In this document: positions 51,685-60,669 of the stretch, piece after piece
Numbering within the stretch: the stretch's first letter is position 1
How the letters are laid out: each line of letters opens with the position of its first letter
Source of the DNA: Dyella_B nitratireducens
Lineage (GTDB): Bacteria > Pseudomonadota > Gammaproteobacteria > Xanthomonadales > Rhodanobacteraceae
Direction: 5' to 3'
NCBI RefSeq assembly: GCF_049532905.1
Contig: NZ_CP064032.1
Location: forward strand, 682,001 to 746,000
DNA: 64,000 nt
Notes under the pieces: generated by a model
What the model was told of the DNA's origin: nothing
The model's input: the letters and a program-made list of their open reading frames with translations, nothing else
Databases searched by the model: none
Made by a program: the position numbers and the translations under genes

Positions 51685-53238
51685 TCAGTGCCCCGCAGCG
51701 CCACCCGCGCTACCGAACGGCGGGCGGGCGAACCAGAGGACGGGCAGCAATACGATGAACAGAATGGCGCAACCGTAGAAAATGTCGTTAACCGCCAGGG
51801 TATAGCCCTCCCGGTTGATAATTTGATCGATATAAGCGGTGCGTTGTGTCGCACCGAAGCCCAAGTGCGAAAGCTGCTGGAGATATTGCGCAGCACCCGG
51901 CTGAGCCGAATTAACGTACTCAGTAAGGTTGGCGTGATGGGAAATGGCCCGGTGCTGCCACAGCGTCACCATCACTGCAGTGGACACGCTGGAGCCCAGC
52001 GTACGGAAGAAATTGGATAGCCCCGACGCACTGGCGATCTCCGAAGCGGGCAGACCGGAGAGGTAGATCTGGTTGAGCGGGATAAAGAAGCAGGGAATGG
52101 CCACCCCCATCACGAAGCGTGGCACCACCAGCGTGCCGAAAGACGCAGCGCTATCGAAAGTGGAAAACCAGTACGAAGTCGCCGCGAACACGATGAACGC
52201 CACGCTCACCAGTAAACGCAGGTCGATCTTGTGCATGTTGCGCCCAACGATTGGCGAGAGCAGGAATGCCAGCACACCCACCGGTGCTGCCGCGAGGCCC
52301 GCCCAGGTAGCGGTGTAGTTCAACGTGGTTTGCAGCCATAGCGGAAACACCACGTTGATGCCGAAGAAGGCAAACATGCCGAGCGACAGGCTGATCACAC
52401 CCACGGTGAAGTTGCGTTCCTTGAACAGCGACAGGTCGATCACCGGATGCTTGGCATGGATTTCCCACACCACCAGAAAGGTAAGGCAAACCACTGCGAT
52501 CAGACCTAGCGCGAGGATCAGCGGCGAGGCGAACCAGTCATGGTCGTTGCCGTTGTCCAGCATGAACTGCAAGCAGCCTACGCCCGCTACCAGCAGTATC
52601 AGGCCCACGATGTCGATCGGTGCTTTTACCGTTTTGGTCTCGCGCTTGTGCAGCAACGTCCAGGTGATGATGGCGGCCAGAATGCCTACCGGCAGGTTGA
52701 TGTAGAAAATCCACGGCCAGGAGAAGTTGTCGGTAATCCAGCCGCCGAGGATTGGACCGAAGATCGGCGCGATCACCACCGTCATCGCCCACATCGCCAA
52801 CGCGATGCCCTGTTTTTCCTTCGGATAGCTGGACAGCAGCAAGGTGAGCGAGAGCGCCACCATCGGGCCTGAGCCGGCGCCTTGCATCAGGCGGCCGAAC
52901 ACCAGCATCGGCATGGTGGTGGACAGGCCGCAGAACATCGAAAAAAGCACGAACAGCATCACTGACATGACGAAGGTACGCACCTCACCGAAACGTCGCG
53001 CGACCCAGCCGGTAAGCGGCTGCATGATGGCGCTGGCCAGCGAGTACGAGCTGATCGCCCAGGTGCCTTCATTCGGACTCACCGCGAGGCTGCCGGCAAT
53101 GTGCGGCACCGAGACGTTCACGATGGTCATGTCCAGCACCTCCATGAAGGTGCTGAACGCAACGGCGATGGTCAGCAGAACCAGCGGCGTGCCATGCAGC
53201 GGTTTCAGCGGCGTGGCGTTTTCGGGTGTGGCAGCCAT
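51685..53238 (-). CDS. emrB: DHA2 family drug efflux MFS transporter (EmrB-like)
   Basis: A 517-residue protein with about 14 membrane helices. The motif LDMTIVNVSVPHIAGSLAVSPNEGTWAISSYSLASAIMQPLTGWVARRFGEVR (about 35-87) is the DHA2 signature of motif D1 and motif A. With EmrA and an outer-membrane channel it forms a three-part pump. The substrate is unknown; EmrAB homologues export hydrophobic uncouplers and antibiotics. Confidence 0.94.
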   Translation of the reverse strand: MAATPENATPLKPLHGTPLVLLTIAVAFSTFMEVLDMTIVNVSVPHIAGSLAVSPNEGTWAISSYSLASAIMQPLTGWVARRFGEVRTFVMSVMLFVLFSMFCGLSTTMPMLVFGRLMQGAGSGPMVALSLTLLLSSYPKEKQGIALAMWAMTVVIAPIFGPILGGWITDNFSWPWIFYINLPVGILAAIITWTLLHKRETKTVKAPIDIVGLILLVAGVGCLQFMLDNGNDHDWFASPLILALGLIAVVCLTFLVVWEIHAKHPVIDLSLFKERNFTVGVISLSLGMFAFFGINVVFPLWLQTTLNYTATWAGLAAAPVGVLAFLLSPIVGRNMHKIDLRLLVSVAFIVFAATSYWFSTFDSAASFGTLVVPRFVMGVAIPCFFIPLNQIYLSGLPASEIASASGLSNFFRTLGSSVSTAVMVTLWQHRAISHHANLTEYVNSAQPGAAQYLQQLSHLGFGATQRTAYIDQIINREGYTLAVNDIFYGCAILFIVLLPVLWFARPPFGSAGGAAGH

Positions 53239-53259
53239 GGTGGGCTCGCTAGACAGGCG

Positions 53260-54465
53260 TCAGTTCGACGTATCGGCGGAGACGCCGAGATTGGCGCGGA
53301 TAATCTTCTCCGCTTCCGTATCGGCTTGCGCAGCTACCTGGTCATACACCGAGGTCTGCGCAGGCGGCTGTGTTGACGCAGAAGCCAGCACCGGACCTTG
53401 ATCGTTGCTGATGTCGACGGTCACATCGGTGGAAAGGCCGACGCGAAGTGGATGCTTGTCCAGTTCATCGTTGTTGAGCGCGATGCGTACCGGCACACGC
53501 TGTACGACCTTGATCCAGTTGCCGGTGGCGTTTTGTGCCGGCAGCAGCGAGAACACGCTGCCGGTGCCTGCCCCCAACCCGATCACCTTGCCATGGAACT
53601 CCACGCCGCTGCCGTAGGTATCCGTCGTGATCTTCACCGGCTGACCGATGCGGATATGGCGCAATTGGTTTTCCTTGAAGTTCGCATCGATCCACAGATC
53701 ATGCAGCGGCACGATAGTCATCAACTGTTGGCCGGGCGAGATGCTTGCGCCAAGTTGCACGCTGCGTTGTGCGACGTAACCGCTGACCGGCGCAACGATG
53801 ATGTTGCGCTGCGCGGCGATCCAGGCGGCACGGAAGTTCGCGCGTGCCTGCATCACTGCCGGATTGTTGGCGATATCGGTGCCTTCCACAGCCGCGCGTG
53901 CGGATTGTGCCTGCGCCTTTGCAGCATTCAGTGCGGCTTGCGCTTGCGCCACGCTGTCGCGCATGTGCTGCACAATTTCCGGCGATTCGGCTTGGGCGGC
54001 AACCAAGGGTAGATGACGTTTCAAATCAGCTTCGGCCTTGCGCAGATCGACTTCGCGCGCAGCCACCGTGGCATCGGCTTCGTTGACGGAGTCGTTCTGC
54101 TGGCGAACCTGCCGCACTGCTTGCGCCAGGGCACTGCTGGTCTGGCGCAGGCGCACGTCCGCGTCGGTGGGGTCCAGCTTCACCAGCACCTGTCCGGCGG
54201 TGACGTGCTGTGTGTCATCGGTGAGGATGGCAATAACGGTGCCGGGCACCTGCGAGGAAAGTGCAACCTGATTGCCGCCGACATAAGCATTGTCCGTGCT
54301 CTCGCGTGTGGAAAACACGAAGAACCACAGCAGGAGCCAGGTGAGCGCTGCGAGCACGAAAATCGCACCGACAATCAGCAGTGCGCGGCTACGCTTTGCA
54401 GGATTTTTCGCGGCCAGGCCGCTGTCATTGGCGTCGTTGGAGAGGGCGGACTCGGAGGCGCTCAT
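53260..54465 (-). CDS. emrA: HlyD/EmrA family membrane fusion protein
   Basis: A 401-residue periplasmic adaptor. One N-terminal membrane helix (about 27-52) is followed by the lipoyl half STDNAYVGGNQVALSSQVPGTVIAILTDDTQHVTAGQVLVKLDPTDA, a coiled-coil hairpin (about 105-205) and the beta-barrel PVSGYVAQRSVQLGASISPGQQLMTIVPLHDLWIDANFKE. It connects EmrB to the outer-membrane channel. It is 2 bp after the OMF gene. Confidence 0.95.
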   Translation of the reverse strand: MSASESALSNDANDSGLAAKNPAKRSRALLIVGAIFVLAALTWLLLWFFVFSTRESTDNAYVGGNQVALSSQVPGTVIAILTDDTQHVTAGQVLVKLDPTDADVRLRQTSSALAQAVRQVRQQNDSVNEADATVAAREVDLRKAEADLKRHLPLVAAQAESPEIVQHMRDSVAQAQAALNAAKAQAQSARAAVEGTDIANNPAVMQARANFRAAWIAAQRNIIVAPVSGYVAQRSVQLGASISPGQQLMTIVPLHDLWIDANFKENQLRHIRIGQPVKITTDTYGSGVEFHGKVIGLGAGTGSVFSLLPAQNATGNWIKVVQRVPVRIALNNDELDKHPLRVGLSTDVTVDISNDQGPVLASASTQPPAQTSVYDQVAAQADTEAEKIIRANLGVSADTSN

Positions 54466-54467
54466 GG

Positions 54468-56003
54468 TCAGGGGGCTCCTGCGGGATTCGAAGTGGGGGA
54501 GGGAGCAGCGGGGGATTGCGCTGTCTTGTTATCCATGTCGGAGCGATAGCCGCCGCCTAGCGCCTTGATCAGCGATAGATCGGTACTGATCGCCTGGGCT
54601 TGCAGGCTGATGGCCTGATCGCGCTGTTGCAGCAGCTGTGCTTCGGCGTTGAGGCTTTGGCGTGCATCCTGGGTGCCGCGCGCGGTACGTGCCTGTGCGT
54701 TGGCGAGCAACGCCTCATTGGCCTTGATTTGCGCGTCCTGCTTTTCGCGGCGCGCAGCAATCTGCTGTGCGGTAACGGCTTGGGTGGCGACGTCGCGCGC
54801 GGCGTCTGTCACGGTCACGTTGTAATCCGCGATGGCGGCATCGAGTTGTGCGCGGCTGGAGCCGTAGTTGGCTTTCAGGCGACCGCCTTCGAAGATGGGT
54901 AGATGCACAGCTGGCGTGATGCCGAACACGCGGCTGCCGGCCATGAACAGGTTGCCCAGGTCACCCTTGCTGCCGGTTGAAAGGCCGCCAAAGCTCGGGG
55001 CACCCTGATCCGTGCTGGAAAGACCCGCCATCGCTTTGATGCTGAAGTCGGGGAAATATTCGGCGCGTGCTACATCGATCTGCTTGAGGGCGGCTTCCAC
55101 ACGCCAGCGGCTGGCGGCAATGTCGGGGCGGCGGGCGATCAAGTCCAGGTGCGCATCATCGGGAATCGCGCCTTCGAGCTCGGGCAATGCACGGGGTTCC
55201 AGCGGCGGCAATTGGGCTGGCGACACGTTCACCAATGCGGCGAGCACCACTTTGCGCAGTTGGATCGAGCCTTCCAGCGTGGCCTGCATCTGCTCCGTAC
55301 TGGCGAGCTGCGAGCGCACTTGTTGCGCGGTATCGGGCAGATCCACGCCTTGTCGTACGCGCAGTTCGGCGATGTGCAGCAGGTGCTGTTGCACACCGAC
55401 GGCCTGCTGGGTAAGTGCAAGGCGGTTTTCATCGGCCAGCAAGCCAAAATACGCATCCGCCACCGCGTTCTGAATGGTGAGCATCGCAGCGCTGCGTTCC
55501 GCTTCGGCAGCGTGTGCCTGATCGAGCGCCGATTCGATCGCCGAGCGCTTCTTGCCCCACCAATCGAAATCGTATTCGAGCTGCACGCTCAGGTCCGCCT
55601 GGTTGTACCAGTTGAAGCCGAGCAGGGAAGGAGGAATCAACCCATGGTCACTCATGCGCTGGCGCGTGAGCTGGCCGTTGGCATCGATGCTTAGGCCGGC
55701 CTGTGCTGCGGCCACGCGTACCGATTGCTCGGCGGTTTTCACACGCGTGCGCGCCTGCTCCAGATCAGGCGACTGCTTCATGACCAGCGCCATCACCTGG
55801 TCCAGTTGCGGATCGTTGTATACGTGCCACCATTCGGCGGCGGGCCAGTCCGCGTTTGCTTTCGTAGGCAAGCCGGCTAACGGCACATCATCGCGCAGCG
55901 CAGGATGTTGCACTTTGGCCGGAATGTAACAACCGGCAAGACTCAGCACGGCAATCAGCGCAAGTGGACGAAGCCGCGCGTACGGAAAGGATGCAGCGTT
56001 CAT
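54468..56003 (-). CDS. Outer-membrane efflux lipoprotein (NodT/OprM family)
   Basis: A 511-residue TolC-like channel with a lipoprotein signal (LALIAVLSLAGCYIP; lipobox LAGC). Two OEP repeats are seen: WWHVYNDPQLDQVMALVMKQSPDLEQARTRV and ADAYFGLLADENRLALTQQ; the repeated RPDIAASRWRVEAALKQIDVARAEYFPD is typical. It completes the MFS tripartite pump. Its ATG overlaps the marR stop by 4 bp. Confidence 0.93.
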   Translation of the reverse strand: MNAASFPYARLRPLALIAVLSLAGCYIPAKVQHPALRDDVPLAGLPTKANADWPAAEWWHVYNDPQLDQVMALVMKQSPDLEQARTRVKTAEQSVRVAAAQAGLSIDANGQLTRQRMSDHGLIPPSLLGFNWYNQADLSVQLEYDFDWWGKKRSAIESALDQAHAAEAERSAAMLTIQNAVADAYFGLLADENRLALTQQAVGVQQHLLHIAELRVRQGVDLPDTAQQVRSQLASTEQMQATLEGSIQLRKVVLAALVNVSPAQLPPLEPRALPELEGAIPDDAHLDLIARRPDIAASRWRVEAALKQIDVARAEYFPDFSIKAMAGLSSTDQGAPSFGGLSTGSKGDLGNLFMAGSRVFGITPAVHLPIFEGGRLKANYGSSRAQLDAAIADYNVTVTDAARDVATQAVTAQQIAARREKQDAQIKANEALLANAQARTARGTQDARQSLNAEAQLLQQRDQAISLQAQAISTDLSLIKALGGGYRSDMDNKTAQSPAAPSPTSNPAGAP

Positions 56004-56524
56004 GGCGAATCACCCGCTGTGTGTTCAAGTTTGCTGAGGTTGTGCGCCAGCTTGCGCAGCAGGCGGTTCAAGGTGCTGCGCTCGTTGTGGGTGAAGCCGT
56101 CGAAGAGCAGCTTCAGGCGCGGCAGCATGCTCGGCAGCATCTTTTGCACGAAGCGCTTGCCGGCTGGCGTGATCTGCATGACCACGCGACGGCGATCCTC
56201 TGCGCTGGGGCCGCGCGTGATAAGTCCGCGTTTCACCAGCGCATTCGCAATGCGTGTCATGTTGGTGACCCCCAACGAGGTGAATAGGCACACCTCGCCC
56301 GGCGTGGACGTGCCATTTGGGTGTGCAAATAGCGCAATCAGCGTGCGGAATTCGCTGTCATTGAGCTTGTGTGGCCGCAGCTTGTGTTCGAGTTCCGCCT
56401 GCAGGCGCTCGGCGATAAGCAGCATGATCCGGCATAGCCCGACGTCCGCCGGCACTTCGGGAATGGCCTTGCGTACCCCTGCGATCCCCTCGTCCATGCA
56501 CTTGATTTTGTCGCTCAGAAACAT
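56000..56524 (-). CDS. MarR family regulator of the efflux operon
   Basis: A 174-residue winged-helix protein. The DNA-binding core is LNDSEFRTLIALFAHPNGTSTPGEVCLFTSLGVTNMTRIANALVKRGLITRGPSAEDRRRVVMQITPAG. It is first in the order marR-OMF-emrA-emrB, and a clear dyad lies 13 bp upstream of the ATG, so autorepression released by a pump substrate is likely. The ATG at 56524 was chosen; starts further upstream would include the operator. Confidence 0.9.
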   Translation of the reverse strand: MFLSDKIKCMDEGIAGVRKAIPEVPADVGLCRIMLLIAERLQAELEHKLRPHKLNDSEFRTLIALFAHPNGTSTPGEVCLFTSLGVTNMTRIANALVKRGLITRGPSAEDRRRVVMQITPAGKRFVQKMLPSMLPRLKLLFDGFTHNERSTLNRLLRKLAHNLSKLEHTAGDSP

Positions 56525-56536
56525 TTCATCGGTGCA

Positions 56537-56554
56537 TATTTCACTGGTGAAATA
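56537..56554. promoter_or_regulatory. Operator-like dyad of the MarR-efflux operon
   Basis: TATTTCAC and GTGAAATA form perfect 8-bp arms around TG, ending 13 bp upstream of the marR start. Size, AT-rich arms and position fit a MarR dimer site. Confidence 0.65.
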
Positions 56555-56707
56555 AAATGATGGAGCGTAAGGCGGCCGCTTGGCAAGTGCTGGCGGCCAA
56601 TCTCCTGCCAACTATTGGAGGAGGTGGGAGTGCCGGGGCTCAGTGACTTTGTTTGCGAAGCAGGGCGCTCGGCTCCAGCGTTCGCCGGGCTGACGATTCG
56701 CGTTGGG

Positions 56708-57484
56708 TCAGGCGATGGCGAAGAGCCGCTTTACGTTCGCGGTCGTTGCGGCAGCGACCGTTTCAGATGCTTCATCGCGCAAGCCGGCGACGCACCGCAA
56801 AACCTCAGCGACGCGCGCTGGCTCATTGCGCTCGCCACGGTGCGTCGATAACGGTTGATCCGGCGCATCGCTTTCCAGCAATAGATATTCGATGGGCATG
56901 TTGGCGACGATGCGCCGCAAGCGTTGCGCACGTTCGTAAGTCACCGGGCCGCCGATGCCGATGTGGAAGCCAAGCTTCCATAGCTGTTCCGCCTGTTGCT
57001 GACTGCCGGCAAAGCTGTGCACGACACCACGCAGGCCGCCGACGCGGCGCAGGGTGGCAGCCACTTCATCCATGGCCGCGCGCGCGTGGAGAATGACGGG
57101 AAGATCGAATTGGCGCGCCAGATTTAGCTGCTGCAGGAAGTAATGGCGCTGGTCCTCTGCGTCCAGGCCCTCGACGTGAAAATCAAGGCCGATTTCCCCC
57201 ACGGCAACGGGGCGTTGTGTCGCAAGCCAATGCGACAGCGTCGTGAGATGTTCCGGTCGATGCTGGTCCATGAACATCGGGTGCATGCCATAGGCAGGAA
57301 AAAGCCCGCTGCCGGCGGTGCATAATGCTTGGATGCGCGGCCAGCTGGCGGCATCGACGCCCGGGATGACTTGCAGTGTTACACCAGCTTTCCGGGCACG
57401 CTCGATGACGGCGTCGCGGTCGTTATCGAACGAGACGTCATCCAGGTGTACGTGGCTGTCGGCAAGCGTAAGCATGGCTGTCAT
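56708..57484 (-). CDS. TatD family metal-dependent hydrolase
   Basis: A 258-residue TIM-barrel hydrolase. The metal ligands are visible: DSHVHLD (about 9-15), GEIGLDF, ILHARAAMDE, VVHSFAGS and LLESDAPDQPL. E. coli TatD homologues act as 3'-5' exonucleases or DNases. A second ATG at 57475 is possible. The gene is alone, with about 95 bp of degenerate repeat (56612-56707) between it and the marR region. Confidence 0.92.
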   Translation of the reverse strand: MTAMLTLADSHVHLDDVSFDNDRDAVIERARKAGVTLQVIPGVDAASWPRIQALCTAGSGLFPAYGMHPMFMDQHRPEHLTTLSHWLATQRPVAVGEIGLDFHVEGLDAEDQRHYFLQQLNLARQFDLPVILHARAAMDEVAATLRRVGGLRGVVHSFAGSQQQAEQLWKLGFHIGIGGPVTYERAQRLRRIVANMPIEYLLLESDAPDQPLSTHRGERNEPARVAEVLRCVAGLRDEASETVAAATTANVKRLFAIA

Positions 57485-57619
57485 GATGCGTTATCTTGAG
57501 GCTGTTCTGATAGGCATGAATTGGTCTAGCCGTCATTCAGCGTATTGGCGCTTCAATGCGCCACATCAAGTCTCGCCGGGCGGCGCGCTTGCGCACATCA
57601 ACATAAACAGGAGGTCGTT

Positions 57620-58090
57620 GTGGAAAGCAAATCGTTCAAATTCGGTGCGGTGGCAGCGGTGCTGATCGCCATTGCGGCTTTGTCGGGCTGCCAGACGCAG
57701 CCAACGACCTATCAGACGAGCTACGGCTACCACGGTTGCCAGAACTGCGGTGTCGTGCAGCAGGTGCAGCAGATCTACATCCAGCAACAGGGCAGCAATA
57801 ACAGCGGCCTGGGCACAGTGATCGGCGCAGTGGCTGGCGGCCTGCTGGGTAGCACCATCGGCCACGGACGCGGCAATACGGCAGCTATCGTGGGTGGTGC
57901 CGTCGTTGGCGGCGTGGTGGGTAACAAGGTTGGCCAGGCGAACAGCCAGCCTGCCGGTACGACACCAGCGTGGCAGATCGTGGTGCGCATGGACAATGGT
58001 CAGTACGCGACGGTGACGCAGGTTCCCAATCCTGGGGTGCGCCCTGGCGACTATGTCGTAATCAGCAACAATCAGGTTTATCCGCGCTGA
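57620..58090 (+). CDS. Glycine-zipper 2TM lipoprotein (SlyB-like)
   Basis: A 156-residue outer-membrane lipoprotein. The start is GTG with AGGAGG 6 nt upstream; the leader AAVLIAIAALSGCQT carries the lipobox LSGC. Residues about 70-120 are a glycine-zipper (LGTVIGAVAGGLLGSTIGHGRGNTAAIVGGAVVGGVVGNKVG). A C-terminal beta segment (WQIVVRMDNGQYATVTQV) is as in SlyB/OmpA-linked family members. The role is probably envelope integrity. A strong terminator follows. Confidence 0.9.
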   Translation: MESKSFKFGAVAAVLIAIAALSGCQTQPTTYQTSYGYHGCQNCGVVQQVQQIYIQQQGSNNSGLGTVIGAVAGGLLGSTIGHGRGNTAAIVGGAVVGGVVGNKVGQANSQPAGTTPAWQIVVRMDNGQYATVTQVPNPGVRPGDYVVISNNQVYPR

Positions 58091-58105
58091 CAAGCATTTT
58101 AAAAC

Positions 58106-58121
58106 GGACGTCTAGACGTCC
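58106..58121. repeat. Perfect 16-bp palindrome GGACGTCTAGACGTCC
   Basis: Fully self-complementary, between the lipoprotein stop and its terminator. Role unknown; it could be a protein site or an extra 3' hairpin. Confidence 0.4.
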
Positions 58122-58131
58122 AGAAAGGAAA

Positions 58132-58156
58132 GGGCCCTCTTTTGAGGGCCTTTTTT
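58132..58156 (+). terminator. Intrinsic terminator of the lipoprotein gene
   Basis: GGCCCTC (58133-58139), loop TTTT, GAGGGCC (58144-58150) and six T residues. Confidence 0.9.
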
Positions 58157-58173
58157 ATGCTTTTGCGTGCCAA

Positions 58174-58608
58174 TTAGTTTATGGAATAGAACTTGTGATC
58201 GCCGATGGTGACGGCGCGCTGATTGCGTGACCAGTTCGGTGCCACCGAAGCCGTGGCGAAGTGGTCCGCGTGCGGCACGAAGAAACGGCGTTCGTCGACG
58301 GGAAGGCCCCAGTTTAGAATCGACTTGCCGGCGATATCCCAGGCTTTCTGGAACGCAACGACGTTGTCGATGTCTTGATTGGGCGACGTGGTTGATAACG
58401 CGAATTGATGCGGCGCCTTGACCACATCGCACACCGTACCGCCCCACTGGCCGCGTTCGCGTCGACGCATGGCGACTTCCGCCACGGCCATCTGGCCGAC
58501 CGTCGACTGGCTACGTGCTTCCAGATAGACGGTGGTCGCCAGACAAGTCTGGTCTGCGAGCGGTTGGGGCAGTACGGACATCAACCACAACAACATGGAA
58601 AGTTTCAT
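58174..58608 (-). CDS. SleB-like cell wall hydrolase
   Basis: A 144-residue exported protein. The leader is MKLSMLLWLMSVLPQPLA. The Hydrolase_2/SleB-like domain has CLATTVYLEARSQSTVGQMAVAEVAMRRRE (the Glu in YLEAR is the likely catalytic residue), then NQDIDNVVAFQKAWDIAG and HADHFATASVAPNW. Relatives cleave peptidoglycan glycan strands. The ATG at 58608 has GGAGG upstream and puts the leader at the N-terminus. Confidence 0.88.
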   Translation of the reverse strand: MKLSMLLWLMSVLPQPLADQTCLATTVYLEARSQSTVGQMAVAEVAMRRRERGQWGGTVCDVVKAPHQFALSTTSPNQDIDNVVAFQKAWDIAGKSILNWGLPVDERRFFVPHADHFATASVAPNWSRNQRAVTIGDHKFYSIN

Positions 58609-59051
58609 ATCTGCCTCCAGCTTGCTGTACGTACGGGCGCACATACGCGCCATAACGCCGTTGCGGTGGACGGGCGGGCAGGCCGTTCCACCTGGATGTA
58701 TCGCTTGCGTCGAAACCCGAGGCGCAAACGAGTGTTAACCGCTGTGATGCGGTGAAATCGATCGACATGTCCGATGCCGACCGGGAAAGCTTTTGGCTCA
58801 ACGCTGCGTGCACTAAGTAGGTTGAGTGCAGCGTGTTCGCGCATACGGCGAGTTGTACTCCGGCATTCTTCTTGCCGGGTCGCGCCGATCCGGACCCCTC
58901 CGGTTCGTCGCGTATGTCAGCACCCTGTGGGCTGGTGGGTGCTGAGAAAAGTTTGGCGGAATCTAGTGGGGCGCGCCCGTCTTTGCAAGTGCTAGCGCGG
59001 CAAGATTCACAATCCGCTCACCATCATGACATGGCAAACATGATGTAAACG
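58609..59051. other. Gene-free stretch between the cell wall hydrolase and ygfZ
   Basis: A 443-bp region with no supported gene. It holds a degenerate GTAGGTTGAGTGCAGCGTG copy near 58817, a 9-bp hairpin TCAGCACCC/GGGTGCTGA (58917-58925/58937-58945) without a U-tract, and CATCATG/CATGATG (59022-59028/59039-59045) just after the ygfZ stop, which may be its weak terminator. Confidence 0.5.
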
Positions 59052-59867
59052 TCAAGCTGGCCAAGTAGTTAGCAATTGTATGTCAATGCCTTCGTCGCTG
59101 ACGAAATGTTTATCGTGTTGTCCGAATTGCTCTGCTGTTTCGTCAGTCATGACAGCTAATGCTTCTATGTGCTCTTCGTGTGCGATGACATGGAGTAAGC
59201 GCATGAACTCACGATTCTCGCGTTCGAGCAACGCACCATCTTCTGTGTATTTCGATAACGCAACATGATGCAGATGCCGTTTGTTTCCACCGCGATAGTG
59301 CAAGCGCGCAACAATTTCCTGTCCTGGATAACAACCTTTGTCGAGTGCGACAGCACCAAGACGATGCAGCGATAGAGCAGGCGGAAGCAATTCGTTCAAT
59401 GCGCTGTTTGGAAGCCACGCCCAGCCGTCGCGCAGCTGCTGCAGTTGCCACGCAACGTTATGGTTGTTGCTGTTCTGCAAGTTTGTACTGAACTGCATGG
59501 TATGCGTTCCGCATCCAAGACGAATGACATCATCGTGTGTTTCGACTTCGTGCAATGTCGTAGCGGCATCGCCTGAGAGCAATCCTTCCACTGCAGAAAG
59601 TTTGACGCGTGAGCGGAATACGAAGCGACGCAAGTTTTCAACAAAACTCGTTGCATCACCGCCGCGCAAAATCACCAGCAATCGGTCATCACCGATACGT
59701 GCAAGATGAAACAGATTGCGCACGCGCCCTTGTGCGTCGAGCCAACTGCTGAACTGCCAGCGCTGGTTTGCCAGCGCTGTGACTTGGCTGGTGAACTGGG
59801 TGTGTGCGAAGGCGATGGCGTCCGGACCTTCGATGAAAATGGCGTGGGCGGTATGAGATGTTGGCAT
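59052..59867 (-). CDS. ygfZ: Folate-binding YgfZ family protein
   Basis: A 271-residue protein of the GcvT-like fold. The hallmark KGCYPGQEIVARLHYRG (K-G-C-Y-x-G-Q-E) is present, with the conserved Cys. YgfZ supports assembly or repair of certain Fe-S proteins and needs tetrahydrofolate in E. coli. The ATG at 59867 is preferred to a TTG at 59903. It is divergent from the sdh cluster; in E. coli ygfZ neighbours sdhE, so the link to Fe-S-rich succinate dehydrogenase is consistent. Confidence 0.9.
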   Translation of the reverse strand: MPTSHTAHAIFIEGPDAIAFAHTQFTSQVTALANQRWQFSSWLDAQGRVRNLFHLARIGDDRLLVILRGGDATSFVENLRRFVFRSRVKLSAVEGLLSGDAATTLHEVETHDDVIRLGCGTHTMQFSTNLQNSNNHNVAWQLQQLRDGWAWLPNSALNELLPPALSLHRLGAVALDKGCYPGQEIVARLHYRGGNKRHLHHVALSKYTEDGALLERENREFMRLLHVIAHEEHIEALAVMTDETAEQFGQHDKHFVSDEGIDIQLLTTWPA

Positions 59868-60005
59868 GCGCGATGGGGTGGGGGTGGCAGGGGCTTGATA
59901 CAAGAGGCACGGCAGCGCTCATCTTGCCTGCCTGCAACGCCAGGCGCTTGGCGTCAACTGGTTGTGCCGCTATGCCGCAAGTATTACGCTTTTACCGATA
60001 CGAAC

Positions 60006-60173
60006 ATGCCCGACACGTCCTCCAAACCCGCAACGCCGAACGAACCCGCCGAGAAAGAGCGGGCAGCAACGCCCGTTTCGCCCGTGCCGGGCAAGGAACA
60101 GAACGAGCGGCCGGCGCCGGATCCCACGCGCTACGGCGATTGGGAAAAGAACGGGCGCTGCATCGACTTCTGA
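60006..60173 (+). CDS. DUF1674 protein (SDHAF4-like succinate dehydrogenase assembly factor)
   Basis: A 55-residue protein with a Pro/Glu-rich N-terminus and the diagnostic C-terminal PDPTRYGDWEKNGRCIDF. This matches DUF1674, the family of mitochondrial SDHAF4, which binds flavinylated SdhA before it joins SdhB. It lies 100 bp upstream of sdhC in the same direction. No clear Shine-Dalgarno precedes the ATG. The position next to sdh supports the function. Confidence 0.85.
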   Translation: MPDTSSKPATPNEPAEKERAATPVSPVPGKEQNERPAPDPTRYGDWEKNGRCIDF

Positions 60174-60273
60174 CACTGTTGCGCCGTTTGCGCCACGGTG
60201 TTGGCGCGAGGCACCGGTGAGCGGAGCGGGGGTAGTGCGCGGGCATTAGCGATTCCACCCCAGGATAGCCGCC

Positions 60274-60669
60274 ATGGCAGAGACGCAACGACCGCTTTCA
60301 CCGCATCTACAGATATATAAGTGGCAAGTGCAGATGGTGACCTCCATCCTGCATCGCGCCACCGGCATTGCCCTTTCGGTGGGGGCCTTGATCTTCGTAT
60401 GGTGGCTGGGCGCCCTGGCTGCCGGCGAGGACGCCTTTAACCAGTTCAAGATCTGCATGGGCAGCCCGATCGGCATCATCCTGCTGATTGGCTGGACCTG
60501 GTCGTTCTTCTATCACCTATGCAACGGCATCCGTCACCTGGTGCAGGATGCGGGCGCGGGCTACGCCATCGTCCAGTTCGTGCGATCCAGCTGGGCATCG
60601 GTGATCGTCAGCTTGCTGCTCACGCTTATTGTTGTTGGCTACGCGCTGTCCGCCGGAGGTGCTGCATGA
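60274..60669 (+). CDS. sdhC: Succinate dehydrogenase cytochrome b556 subunit
   Basis: A 131-residue membrane subunit. It has the SdhC opening RPLSPHLQIYKWQVQMVTSILHRATGIAL, with the Ser and Arg of the quinone site and three membrane helices. The haem-ligand His is in FFYHLCNGIRHLVQD. AGGATAG lies upstream. It overlaps sdhD by 4 bp. Confidence 0.96.
   Translation: MAETQRPLSPHLQIYKWQVQMVTSILHRATGIALSVGALIFVWWLGALAAGEDAFNQFKICMGSPIGIILLIGWTWSFFYHLCNGIRHLVQDAGAGYAIVQFVRSSWASVIVSLLLTLIVVGYALSAGGAA

Noticed and set aside
58511..58813. 100-codon minus-strand ORF upstream of the cell wall hydrolase
   Set aside because: It overlaps the hydrolase start in another frame and shows no signal, domain or ribosome-binding site.
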